A DNA stretch of 33,255 nt. Origin: Gnetum montanum (lineage: Eukaryota > Streptophyta > Gnetopsida > Gnetales > Gnetaceae). The notes beneath the pieces were generated by a model. The model was given only the letters and a program-made list of their open reading frames with translations, did no database searches and was not told where the DNA came from. Below are positions 21,711 to 32,059 of the stretch, in pieces; the first letter of the stretch is position 1; the number at the start of each line of letters is the position of its first letter. The DNA is taken from positions 234,486-267,740 of the forward strand of contig MNCI01023708.1 of NCBI GenBank assembly GCA_015680685.1, written 5' to 3'. The translations under genes were made by a program, and so were the position numbers.

Positions 21711-23551
21711 AGCCCTCAAATCTTTTTACACATTTCTTCAATATTTCTTAGTTTTGTTTTACACCATTGTTCACATTTTTACTATTTCTTTGTTTGGTTG
21801 TTTTACTTTCATTCATCATATAATAAGTGCTCCTAATGTGGATTGAATTATATACTATTGATTGTTAATGTTTGGTTTTTACCTCTGAATTATGATGTTG
21901 ATATTATGATATGGTTCTTTTGATAAAACACGCAATGAGTCCATGTCTCCTATTCACCTATTCCACTCTATGGTCTTCCTTGGTTTTGGAACTGTACTGT
22001 CCCTTTTTCTAACTAAACTTATTAATGAACTGGTGGCTTGGTATTCTTCAAACTAAGGAAGGACTCAATGGATGAAAAGGGTGTGACTTCAAGGGAATTC
22101 AATGCATGTGTGCTGGCCATTCTCTTGGGTGGTTGGATGCTTTTTCTTGGGTTTTTCGCTATTCTACCATTGATTAAATATCAGGAAGCTGAGTGAATAA
22201 GAATAAGTCTTTGCATGGTGTGGTTCTCATGCAAAAAAAAAGTGGGAATTTAAAGCACACCCCTTAGACATAATAAAGCAATAGGGGTTACAAGCATTGG
22301 TTATGACACTGGAAAGACTTGTTACCGATGCCTGAAGACCCTTTTTCACTTCCTGCTTCTCCATCTCGCTCTCCTTGGGATGGCAGTTACTCTGTGGAGG
22401 CATTCTTGTTGCTTCAAGAGGATGGATTGGCCAAGTGTATTGATGTGAGGTCACTGAGTGTGGTTGGTTTGAGTTTGGATTTGGAATGAGTTCTACTTAG
22501 TCACATTAACCATGACATACACAAGGGATTGTACACAACTTTGCTCTTGGGATTCCATTCCATTTCTACTCCATCTTTCTTTCTATTTTCCACCTCATTG
22601 CTGGTTTTATGATTAGTCCATATATTGGTTGATGCATTTTTGTTTCCGTGGTAAATTCTTATGGGTAAGTTTTTAACTCTTGCTTCCAAATGACATCCCT
22701 AGAGCCTACAGACTTTTTGGTTTGTGGGTTTGTTAGGGCATAAAGGGCATGAGCCTGCTCTAGGGAGGATCCACTGGCATTCCTTTTTAGTGCAATTGCT
22801 AACTTCTTATCCTTAAACATTTCTTGCAATTAGGAATTTCTCATTTCATACCCATCCATGACATCCACTTTATTGGCATTGCCATTGTTATTGTTTCCAT
22901 CTTTCTTGTTCCTTATATTTTTCCATCTTATTGCTACCAGAGGTTCGCTCATAGTCGTGGGGGCCCTGGCATAAATTTTTCAATTTCTCCATTCTACTAC
23001 TTGCCTAACCCCTACACCTTAGGTAGTTATCAGTAACAAACCTCTAACCCAGTTTCTGCCATAACCACAACCCAACCAATGCACTTTATATCGAGGCAAG
23101 GTATCAATTGCATTGTGGCTTACTTATCCTTGCTCATTCCTAACTGTGTTGTGTGTGCAGATGGCGATTACATGAACTATGGACTGGAATAGGAGGAAGC
23201 ACTCAAGATGGACTAGAGCTAGAATGTTTACACTGGGAACAAGTCTGGTTGCATGGTTATGGATAAATAATGGAGGGAATAATCTCGGCATGGGCAACAA
23301 CATGTTGCATGTTCTTTTCTCCCTCTTTTTCTCTTCAAGCTGTCAAGTGAAGGTCTAGATGTCATCCATGTACAATGTTCATCACAAAGGGTGTGAACCC
23401 CAATGTTGTAATATGTTTAACGATCCATTTACTAGGCACTTTGAGTCTGTTATTCTTTGTCGCTATTAGTTTTCATTCAGTCAATAATCTCATACCTTTC
23501 CAAAATTTTGTAAGGAACTTGAGGACAAGTTTTCATTTAGTCATGGGGGTA
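21711..23551 (+). mobile_element. Element A post-pol non-coding region
   Basis: About 1.8 kb between integrase and the 3' LTR, aligning with 1-1470 of D from 22075 on and with 26421-26840 of B at its start. This is where Athila elements carry an env-like gene, but I find no conserved frame between the D and A copies. PPT-like motifs lie at 22954-22965 and at 23541-23551, and one more at 21675-21689 just before this region. An acceptor-like GTGTGTGCAGATGGCG is near 23151-23166, matching D. Confidence 0.75.
23541..23551 (+). other. Polypurine tract of element A
   Basis: TCATGGGGGTA directly before the 3' LTR start at 23552; same position and sequence as in D and C. Confidence 0.7.
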
Positions 23552-24362
23552 TGATGAGCTGCGATATCGCATCTGTGATATTGCGTATGCAATATCGTGG
23601 CCTCCCACGCGATATCGCATCTTGCCTCATTACCTATAAATAAGAGGCATGTGCACTTGGTTTGCATAGTTAGTCTTAGTCCCTTTCGAAACTCTTGCCT
23701 TTTCTCCCTCTTAGAGTTAGAATTATTTCTACCTACCCATAGTAGGAGTCATAAAGTGAATGGATCTTTACTCAAGCATTGTGTACCTGAGCACACCTTG
23801 TGTACGTCAATAAAGATGAACTTTGTGATAAACCTTGCAACATTCAAAATAGATTAATTAATGTTAAGTACTATTACTTAATGCTTTTCTTAGTTAATTA
23901 ATGATTCTCTCTCACCCTACAACTCTTCTAAGTAAGCACACACAGTACGATCACTTCGAGCATGCGTGTAACACTTGGTAACCTAGTAGCGATTAGCGTT
24001 TGGTAATCTTAGTAGTGTTGCACTGGTTCAGGATGTGTACGGCAAGTGAGAACGGATACTGGTGTTAGGATCAGTTAGAGCTTAGTTAATAAGTAGTCAA
24101 ATTAAATTAGTTACTTAGTTATCTCTCTCCTCTTTTATTAGCAGCAGGACATAAGAACACATAAAAAGTATAAAAATCAAATGCCTCAAGTTTACTTAAC
24201 CATACAATCATGACATACAAGTAAGCTTGGGAAGACAAAGATTGATCAACCCATTCTTGTTCCACAAAGGCGCATAAGCACTTAGTCCTTGGAATTTGAT
24301 CGGATCATGCGTGGATGCTCGTATTTGTATGGTTGAGCATAGGGATACCTCACTGCTCATCA
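23552..24362 (+). repeat. 3' LTR of element A (811 bp)
   Basis: Begins TGATGAGCTGCGATATCGCA and ends CTGCTCATCA. TATAAATA is at 23635-23642 and AATAAA at 23809-23814. It is uninterrupted and supplies the sequence missing from the gap in the 5' copy. It is flanked right by GAGGT, completing the target duplication. It carries extra GATATC-type palindromes compared with the 5' LTR. Confidence 0.93.
23635..23642 (+). promoter_or_regulatory. TATA box, 3' LTR A
   Basis: TATAAATA 83 bases into the LTR, 174 bases before AATAAA. Transcription from this LTR would run into B's pol. Confidence 0.7.
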
Positions 24363-24367
24363 GAGGT
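24363..24367. repeat. Target-site duplication of element A, right
   Basis: GAGGT, matching 14782-14786. B's pol resumes here. Confidence 0.93.
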
Positions 24368-25190
24368 GGATCCTAAAACTATTTGGGTCATCTAAGAAAT
24401 AACCCACCAACCAAAAACTGTTAAAGACATATGGTCGTTCCTTAGATCCATTGGCTACTATTGATGATTCTTAGAGAATTTCTCTAAGATCATGAAATTA
24501 TTGGTCAAGCTCACAAAGAAAGATTCTCTATTCATATGGATTAAGGAATGTGAAAAGGCATTCCAACAACATAACGAGAAGCTTGTAGGGACTCCAATTC
24601 TACAAGCATCTGATTGGTTCCAACCATTTGAAATTATGAAAGATGCATCAAACTATGCCTTAAGAGCTATGCTTACACATTTGGATGATCAGAAACATCC
24701 ATATTACATCCACTACACAAGCTAAAGCATTGTCGATGGATAACTCAATTACATCATAACAGAGAAAGAGCTGATGGCCATGGTGTATGCTTTGGAGAAG
24801 TTTAGGCACTATGTGATTGGATACAAGTTGTATATGCACATTGATCATAGTGCAATTTGCTTCCTAATGAATAAACTAATGATGAGCCCCTATGTTTTAT
24901 GGTGGTTGGTGATCTTGTAGAAGTTTGATCTTACAATGGTAGATTGAAAAGGGATTGAGAATGTGAACGTTAATCACTTGTCTCAGTTACAATGGGATAA
25001 CAAAGCAGGTGAGAGCTCACTCTCTAATTAATTTCCTAATGAAATCTTCTTTGTCGGTGCAATAAATGAAGAAGTGCTTGCTGAACCAAAAAGATACAAT
25101 GACATACTCACTTATCTTCTCATTCAAGAGATGTCACAAGACCTAGATTTTTGGAAGAAACAATAGTTTCTTCATTAGGCCAAATGCTTT
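24363..25190 (+). pseudogene. Element B reverse transcriptase C-terminus and RNase H remnant
   Basis: Continues the frame broken at 14786: VDPKTIWVI, then an open stretch 24492-24725 (MKLLVKLTKKDSLF, PILQASDWFQPFE, MKDASNYALRAMLTHL). The RNase H aspartate of the TDASxYA block is retained as KDASNYA. EKELMAMVYALEKF is near 24760. Parallel to 19625-20330 in A. Stops such as TAG and TGA interrupt it. Confidence 0.85.
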
Positions 25191-26420
25191 ATGGAGATTA
25201 ACAAACACCTTTACAAGGTATGTGTTGATGGCCTGGTTCATTGGTATGTTTCTAATCCTGCTCAACTACATGTTCTCCAAGATGCTCATGAGGGTTCTTG
25301 TGGGGGCTACTATGTAGGGAGATGCATGGCCATTAAAATCCTAATGCAAGGGTACTATTGGCGAATACTCTTTAGGAACTTCCACCAATTCATCCACTCT
25401 TGTGAATGTTGTTAACAAGATGGTGGAATGACCACCTAAATGAAGGGACCTTAGCAGTAGATCCAACCACTAGAACCATTTGACATCTAGGGCATAGACT
25501 TCATAGGTCTCATCATGCCCATGTCAGATGGAAAGGCATATATAATAGTAGTTGTTGACTATTATATCAAATGGGCAAAAGTAGTAATCATCACTAACTA
25601 TACATCTTTTACTACTGCTTAGTTTGTACAACAAAATGTTGTAAATAGGGTTGGAGTGCCCGATGCACTAATTTTTGACAATGGTACTCATTTTACATGT
25701 GCTAATTTTTGCAAGCTCAAGCAACACTTGGAAGTTGAACATAAGCTAACAACACCCTACCACCCCCAAGCCAACGGTCAAGCAGAGGTTGCCAATAAGG
25801 AGATCACTAAGATTTTAACTTAAATAATTAGCAAATATAGAAGAGGCTGGAGCATGAAACTGAACGATGCCCTTTAGGCCTACTGCTCCACATGGAAGCT
25901 CCCTATATGCTACTCTCCCTATGAGCTAGTGTACGAAAAATTACCAACTCTTCTAGTGTAATTCGAGCTCTATACACTTTCAACAGCCTATGACCTAGAT
26001 CTTTACTTGAGCCTAGCATAAAAAGAGATATTTTTTAACCTAAATGTGCTAGATGAAAATTAGTTGGTAGCCTTGTCTTTGAATGAAGTGCACAAAGCAT
26101 TCAATAAATAATGCCATGACCTTAGAATACAAAAGGTAAAATTTCAACCTAGAGACAAGGTCCTCTACTAGAACCCAACACATGTACCTTAACAAACTAA
26201 GTTTCAAACATTGTGGGAAGGACCTTACATCATTTATGAAACCTTTTCTTCAAGGGTCATATTAATTTACAAACTTGAGAGTCCAAACAAGAAATAGTTG
26301 GTCAACATGCAATAACTAAAACCTTTCCATGATTCTAAGCAAGCTAGTGAAATCAATGCCTCATTAGATGGACAACCATGCTCAATCTTTTGAATCTTCT
26401 CCTTTTAACTCAATTGTGGG
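25191..26420 (+). pseudogene. Element B integrase remnant, catalytic triad codons retained
   Basis: Zinc region 25191-25415 (an open stretch, DAHEGSCGGYY with His-to-Tyr, then HSCECC). The three catalytic codons remain: Asp 25497-25499 in GIDFIG, Asp 25677-25679 in FDNGTHF, Glu 25785-25787 in NGQAEV, with D,D(35)E spacing. C-terminal LWEGPYII near 26212 and LVNMQ near 26299. Stops (TAA, TAG) break the frame repeatedly, so it is inactive despite the intact triad. Confidence 0.85.
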
Positions 26421-26840
26421 GGAGATTTCCATTCGTGCTAATCATTAAACTAGCTCTTTAGCTTTTCTACCTTTTTTTTTACACATTTTTTTATTCTACA
26501 CTTTGTTATTTTTCCAAATTTTTATTTTACAACATCATTAGTATGTTTTATTTTTCTTGAATATTTTATAATTTCTTTCATATTTTCCTTTATTTTGGTG
26601 TGAATTTTCATTGTTTTTTAGTAAAATTGCTTTGTTGCTAAAAGGACACAATGATGTTGTAGCTATTTACTAATGGTGGTTTGTACCTAATGTTTTTGAT
26701 TTATAATGTCTAGTTTCTATTGTTGAATTTTGATGACTGATGACTAAGACAAGTTTCTTTTTCATGAAATAGGCTATGAGTCCATGTAATCTACCCATCC
26801 ACCAACTCTATGGTCTTCCTAGTTTTGGTAGTATGAGGTT
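26421..26840 (+). mobile_element. Element B post-pol region, truncated by element C
   Basis: Aligns with the start of A's post-pol region: ATGAGTCCATGTAATC and CTCTATGGTCTTCCTAG match 21935-21990. It stops at 26840, where a reverse LTR begins. The remaining 1.5 kb or so of B and its 3' LTR are not seen in the window. Confidence 0.75.
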
Positions 26841-27672
26841 TGATGAGTGGTGAGGTACCCCTACACTCAGCCATATGAATACGAGCGTTACACGTGCGAT
26901 TCGGTCAAACTCCGCAGATGGACTAGTTGTGGCATCTAGATAGTTAGCCTTAGGTCATAGTTTGCTATCTTTCCACCTGGACTAGTATTATCTTTGTCAT
27001 GTATGGTTTAGTCCAGAGTGAGGTGTATGATGTGGTTTCTAATCTAACACTACTCCTAAAGGCGATGGAAAGTAATATTCACTCATCTAAGAGAGAGAGA
27101 GAGGGTGAGAGAATCTAAACTAGCCTAAGTGCGATGAGCATCCGTTCCTTGATTATCCGTATACATCTTGGACTTCGTGCATGACTACCACTGGGATTAC
27201 CAAGCGCAAATCCTAGGTACGCTACTAGGTTACCAAGTAGTCACACTTAAATGCTCGTAATTAAGTCGTACTCATTCCGCATTTAACATGAGATAAGGGT
27301 GAGATAGATTAACTAGGAAAACAGTAAATAACAATTAATTAAATGATTAATCTAAGTGAATGCTACAATGATGAAGTAATCTCGATCTTTATTGTCGGTC
27401 ATGTGCATGTCCAAGTATGTCACACTCAAATAAAGGATGCTGTACAATTACATTCACCGCACTACGGGCATACACGGAGAGGAAAAGGGTTGAGAGAGAG
27501 AAAATGAAAACTAAAATCAAAACTAACTTTAAAAAATAATTGCTACCTATCAGATCTATCTACCTCTTATTTATAGATGAGGAGACAGGCTACGATATCA
27601 CGTATCTGATGTCACTGTTAGGCTGCGATATCGCGTACTTGATATTGATATCGCCCAAAACGCGACTCATCA
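26841..27672 (-). repeat. 3' LTR of element C, reverse orientation (832 bp)
   Basis: Read on the minus strand, it begins TGATGAGTCGCG and ends ACCACTCATCA, the family termini. The TATAAATAAGAGG promoter is at 27563-27575 (minus). Palindromic GATATC elements lie between the LTR start and the promoter. On the right it abuts the family polypurine tract (minus strand, 27673 on), so it is the 3' LTR of a minus-strand element inserted in B's tail. Left flank is AGGTT; the right target copy is not visible. Confidence 0.88.
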
Positions 27673-27742
27673 TACCCCCACGACTGAATGAAAACTCATC
27701 CTCAAGCTACAGTGATTACATAGTGGATAGGTATGGGATTAC
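27443..27742. repeat. Left arm of exact 300-bp inverted repeat
   Basis: Identical to the reverse complement of 27793-28092. It covers the U3/R part of C's LTR and its polypurine tract. Confidence 0.95.
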
Positions 27743-27791
27743 TGGATGGTGAAAATGGGATTATGCCACAGTGTGGAATGAAAAAAAAACA
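27673..27791 (-). mobile_element. Element C: short internal remnant before the gap
   Basis: The reverse complement matches the last 110 or so bases before the LTRs of D and A (AATCCCATACCT, GAGTTTTCATT, GTGGGGGTA). It runs into an N at 27792, after which the expected continuation is absent. Confidence 0.7.
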
Positions 27792-27792
27792 N

Positions 27793-28092
27793 GTAATCCC
27801 ATACCTATCCACTATGTAATCACTGTAGCTTGAGGATGAGTTTTCATTCAGTCGTGGGGGTATGATGAGTCGCGTTTTGGGCGATATCAATATCAAGTAC
27901 GCGATATCGCAGCCTAACAGTGACATCAGATACGTGATATCGTAGCCTGTCTCCTCATCTATAAATAAGAGGTAGATAGATCTGATAGGTAGCAATTATT
28001 TTTTAAAGTTAGTTTTGATTTTAGTTTTCATTTTCTCTCTCTCAACCCTTTTCCTCTCCGTGTATGCCCGTAGTGCGGTGAATGTAATTGTA
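27793..28092. repeat. Right arm of exact 300-bp inverted repeat, probable misassembly
   Basis: Bounded by single Ns at 27792 and 28093 and exactly 300 bases long. Perfect identity with an old LTR fragment 50 bases away, with N joints at both sides, points to a redundant short contig placed during scaffolding rather than biology. Confidence 0.85.
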
Positions 28093-28093
28093 N

Positions 28094-28539
28094 TCAATAG
28101 TCACACCACAATTGTTAACCGTGGTGCCTTCTTATTTATTGTGCCAAAATTGGTACATTTTCCCTAAGTACTAGGCACCACTTTCAGAGAGGGTAGGCCA
28201 TAAGGGACACCCTTTGAGGTGGTCCCTAACAGTCTTAGGAGCGAACTTTGTGAAAGATTCAAAATTTAATTCCACAATCACCACAGTGAATGTTGACCTT
28301 TTGTGGATAGCCTGAACATAATCTTGGTGCAACGTGAGATGCTGTCCCTGTTCAGGCGCTATAGCAGCTCCTCCTTCTGCTTGCCCGAATTGTATAGTAG
28401 TAGGGTCTTCTTGGTGGATACTAAATGATTATTCCTCCTGCTCTGCATGTTGTTCAGCAAGAACTTTTCCTTCTTCTCTGCTAGGTCATTTGATCACACC
28501 TTGAGCAGGACCTTCCTATTGTCCATGTTTCGGGGCCAT
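28094..28539 (-). pseudogene. Broken reading frame of unknown identity
   Basis: On the minus strand an ATG at 28539 follows GTGATTGCAG and starts MAPKHGQ, then a TAG. The frame holds about 148 codons with only five stops, each explicable as a C-to-T change of CAG, CAA or CGA or a similar codon. It is rich in Gln, Glu and Ala at first (EQHAEQEE), then reads TFTVVIVELNFESFTKFAPK and GCPLWPTLSES. It runs into the N at 28093. I do not recognise the family. The placement after a splice-acceptor-like site recalls 3' reading frames of plant LTR elements, but that is a guess. Confidence 0.45.
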
Positions 28540-28544
28540 CTGCA

Positions 28545-29957
28545 ATCACACGAGGCCAATCGTTAGTAAGGTTGTTACCAAAGTTAGGTTATACCTTACT
28601 GCTTACCTTAATAGATTTACTTTATTTTCATGTGATGTTAATTATTGGAAGAACATGTTCCCAAAATATTATAATGTTGAGTCCTCTTTGCGTAGGTGGT
28701 TTCCAAAGTTTAATTTTTCTGGTATAGCTAAAGGGATGAAATTGTTTTTGACACATTTTATTCTTAATTTTACAACTAATTACCCTTAAATATGTCCTTC
28801 AGTGATGATGAATTTCAAAAACATTTTGTGCTACTCGGTGTGTGCCCCTCCCCCACGACTAAGCTGAACACTCCAGGTTCAAGTAGGTTCAAACAGAATG
28901 AAAATCGGAGTACCAGCGAGCGAGTTATGGATATGAAAGCAAGGAATGCGCAATCACAAGTCGTAGAGAGGAATTTGAAAAACTTCCCCTGCATGAACAG
29001 TTGCAAATGATGTTGATTAGCACAAGGGGGTTACGTATATATATTTTCATTGAAGTTAGGACACTTAGAGAATGTACCAAATTTTTAATAGTTTTTTGAA
29101 AGTAAACGATGTAAACTAAGGACATTTGGATGATTGTTAAAGGGTTCCAGGGTAATTCAACTAGTTCTGAAGGCATGAAAATTATGATGGTGTGGAATTT
29201 ATCAATAAGGACCTTGGATGGTAAAGAAAAAGGCTATGTGATGGTTCATAGGAACGTTGAATTGGAGGGATAGTAATAAGGGAAAGAAAATTATTGGAAA
29301 TATGCTAAGGGTAATAAATGGTGTGTGGAAGATGGGGTCATAAGTGAAAATTACAAAAGATTACACAAGTGGATCCTCCCAAAAGCAGGTTCCAACCTAT
29401 AATGCCCTTGTGTAACCACACTTAGAGTGTTCGTGGGCATTAGAAGGGTTAAATGTAATCCACAATGACTCCACAAAACACACACATGTAATTATCATCG
29501 GAATGAGGTAAGAATGCTACGTTACACACGACACGAGCTACAATTACATGAACAGTGAGATGAGACGAACTATAGAAGGGATCGTAGAGATTGGAACATG
29601 AGGTAACTGACCCAGGGCATAGTGAATCCTACGTGTAAAGCATGATTAACGTGTCATTTAACCCGTTGTTCCAAGATTAGGACCAAGTCCATTCCTCTAA
29701 TCAGTGACATCACATTGTTTCATCCCATGATGAACAACTATGAGAGTACCATAATAACAAGGTGTACGATCACTTGGCGTTTTATTCAAGGGAGGAGTGA
29801 TTTTTGTTTTGTGGCACTTCCTTCTTTTCTCTCTTTTTTTCCTCTCTTTTTTCTTTTCTCATTACAGAATCCAGAGAAGCCGCCAACCTTCAGGCATGGG
29901 TGCATGTCTTTCTAGTGGGACCCCCTAGAATAGCATTGGGTTTTTGAGTGCCCTTCT
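28545..29957. other. Stretch without recognisable gene
   Basis: No frame resembles a known family on either strand. It holds a plus-strand 72-codon open stretch (28792-29010) without recognisable features, several ACAC/ACATG-rich runs, and a pyrimidine-rich tract near 29812-29878. Confidence 0.4.
29812..29878 (+). other. Polypyrimidine tract ending in CATTACAG
   Basis: About 60 bases almost wholly C and T, ending TTTTCTCATTACAG, the pattern of a strong plant 3' splice site on the plus strand. Read on the minus strand it is a purine-rich tract. No exon can be supported downstream, so function is open. Confidence 0.35.
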
Positions 29958-30591
29958 TGTAGTGACCGAAAATGTCGACGACTGGAAAACACCGAGGGGT
30001 TGGCGGGTGCGACAGTTTTGACCCCGTACCTATGGGAGGGTTGTGTTGGGTGTGTGTGCAGATACGAGGCACCCTGAATGGTTTGGTCGATCAGACATGG
30101 ACTTAATCGGGGTCTATATAGCCTTTTGCAACATATAATTCAAAAATGAGGGCAAAAATGCGAAGTAATTCTTGAAAGTAAATAAAGCAGAAAATAATGG
30201 AACACATGAAAATAAGTAGGAAACAATGTATAATGCAGTTAGAAAAATGCACTACTCCGAAGCTACAAGTTTGCTCTGTCAAGGTGGATACAATCGGTTG
30301 CACAGCGTGACGGAGTGCAGAGATCCCGAGAGTAACTGGGGCGTGTAGAGCAAAACAGGTTGTGCGCCTGGGCGCAGACTTAGGTGCTGAAAATGTGTGG
30401 ATTCTACCAAGGTGGTAGAAGGGGATAGAACAAAGTGTCAACTGAGAATGCTAACTGTTTGCAGTGTCAAACAGAAAGCTTACACAATGCTCGATGTTAC
30501 AACGTGCCAGGAGGAGAACTTGAGTGCCAGAGAGAGGAAAAGTCGAGAACTTAAAAAAGAATTCGAGCCCTTTGAATGTTGCTCATCGGGG

Positions 30592-30599
30592 TATTTATA
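30592..30599 (-). promoter_or_regulatory. TATA box in putative LTR E
   Basis: CCTATAAATACCCC on the minus strand. Downstream on that strand is an ATTC/CTCTCT-rich leader-like sequence, as in plant LTR promoters. No promoter context of comparable quality is seen on the plus strand here. Confidence 0.45.
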
Positions 30600-30847
30600 G
30601 GACCAAGGGTGCATGAAAGGGGTGGTTTGGACACCACGTGCCCTGGGCCTTCGTTGACTTGCTTGTGCTGCACATGCCAATATGATCGTTGGATGTGCAT
30701 GACCATTGTGACTGTGAGTCTGCAATGCCGTAACTATGAGACTACTACGCCGTAATTGCACCGTCAGCATTTGGAGATGTGTGCCAATGATCCGATTAGG
30801 TGAAGTGTATTGATGTCACACAACCACTCTCATGCTTTGCTGTGTGT

Positions 30848-31306
30848 TGTAGCGTAGCATACTCGGCGTAGCGTAGCATGTTGTCCCATGTTTCGCTACA
30901 CATATGCTACATACTTGCTATGCTATGCTACGCTATGTAGCGTAGTGTGGTGTAGCATCTGGCCTTAGTTGCGAAAACTTGGCCAATCTGCAAACCTTTC
31001 TTCTTGCACTGCGGGACTTGCAACCTTGCTGGCCTTCCCCTTTGAGTTGCCTTTTGTCTCTTCCATAGTATTGCGACACCTCGATGCGCCATGTAGCTCA
31101 GCGTAGTGTAGTAGTAGACATGGTCCATCGCTTCCTAACGAAAAGGGACATTGTTGAAGGACTTGAAGTTGGGCAATGAAACTGGATGTATAGTTGTTGC
31201 TATGCTACGCTACGCTATGTAGCGTAGCGTAGCATGGCACTTCTCTCTGTAGATGTTTTCTGAAGCTTGCTACGCTACATAGCGGGGCATAGCGTAGCGT
31301 AGCAGA
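30848..31306. repeat. Cluster of GCTACG/CGTAGC palindromic repeats
   Basis: GTAGC/GCTAC units recur at about 30848-30880, 30917-30943, 31093-31113, 31199-31238 and 31265-31306. The best hairpin has a left arm GCTATGCTACGCTACGCTA (31199-31217), a two-base loop and a right arm TAGCGTAGCGTAGCATGGC (31220-31238), 18 of 19 positions pairing. The cluster is CpG-rich in an otherwise CpG-poor window. It lies 250-700 bases upstream of the minus-strand TATA box, the U3 of putative LTR E. Confidence 0.8.
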
Positions 31307-31700
31307 CTTCGTGCCTTAGAAAACTTGCTGAATTTTTTCACGTATCCAGAATGCTACTGCCAACTCTGTGCATCATTTCTGAGTAGGCTGTTGGCTAGGC
31401 AAGCTACTTGGGTGGACAGGCAAGATGATCTATAGAGCCTGTTCATGCCCAAAGTAGAAAATTTTCCGAACTGGCTAGCCTGAACTCAGAGCGTTCTCCT
31501 CCCGAAGAACTGCCGTAACATTGCGTGAAGTGCCATGCTTGGTGAAGCGAGAATGACCTCGCATTTTTTGGGGTGTTTCACTTTTGATTACTCTTACTCC
31601 GATTTTTCATTAGATCTACAAGGATCTTAGTACGACCACGTTGCATGATAACTCCCACAGACGTCACCAAAGAGAATCCACAAGTCCCCTTGATGTCACA

Positions 31701-32059
31701 CCCTAATCATTCCCTCTTCGTCCATCCTTCTTCATTCTAGGTACAACGAAAAAAAAATTAATTTGAAGTTTTAAGAATGTCAAGGATATCACTGTACCCT
31801 CAAAAAAACCCTCTTATTTGTAGAGTGGATGAGTGGTTGTAATGGGCTCATTGTCAACATAATTGATTAATTGAGACTTGATAACATAGAACACACCTCA
31901 ACCAATGATCCACATGAGTGCTTTATTCATAGATGAGATTACTTACAAAAGTGTAAAAAGACAAAAAGATAAAACAAGAAAGTTGAAAAATGAAAAATTG
32001 GAAAACAAAAATGTTGTAAAATTAAAGAAAATGAAAAAAGTTATTAATCATGCTTGTTG
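31701..32059 (-). other. Element E: sequence between gag and putative LTR, no pol
   Basis: Only about 360 bases lie between the gag stop (32060) and the proposed LTR start. On the minus strand it is T-rich (TTTTTCATTTTC runs) and then purine-rich close to the LTR. No protease, reverse transcriptase or integrase segment is found, suggesting a non-autonomous or internally deleted element. Confidence 0.45.

Larger units (their letters stand above)
29958..31700 (-). repeat. Putative LTR of element E, minus strand (about 1.74 kb)
   Basis: Read on the minus strand, it would begin TGTGACATCAAGGGGAC at 31700 and end GGTCACTACA at 29958, giving TG...CA ends with short inverted GTGAC/GTCAC near them. 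A promoter TATAAATA (plus 30592-30599) lies about 1.1 kb from the proposed start, and 630 bases of R/U5-like sequence follow. Purine-rich DNA (GAAGAAGGATGG, GAAGAGGGAATG) precedes it on the minus strand, a possible polypurine tract. A gag relic on the same strand lies to the right. There is no second copy in the window, so both ends are inferred. Confidence 0.4.

Noticed and set aside
21711-23540. An env-like third gene of element A
   Set aside because: No frame longer than about 90 codons is conserved between the A and D copies of this region; only the position would favour it.
27540-27995. Two open frames (27540-27752 plus, 27702-27995 minus) encode the same start, MLPIRSIYLLFIDEE
   Set aside because: They are the two arms of the exact inverted repeat and lie in LTR sequence; not a gene.
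30103-30770. Overlapping frames of 67-112 codons on both strands
   Set aside because: They lie in the putative LTR around its TATA box, have no family features and overlap one another.
30848-31306. CRISPR-like array from repeated GTAGCG units
   Set aside because: Units are short, self-complementary and irregularly spaced, with no constant-length spacers, and the context is a plant retroelement.
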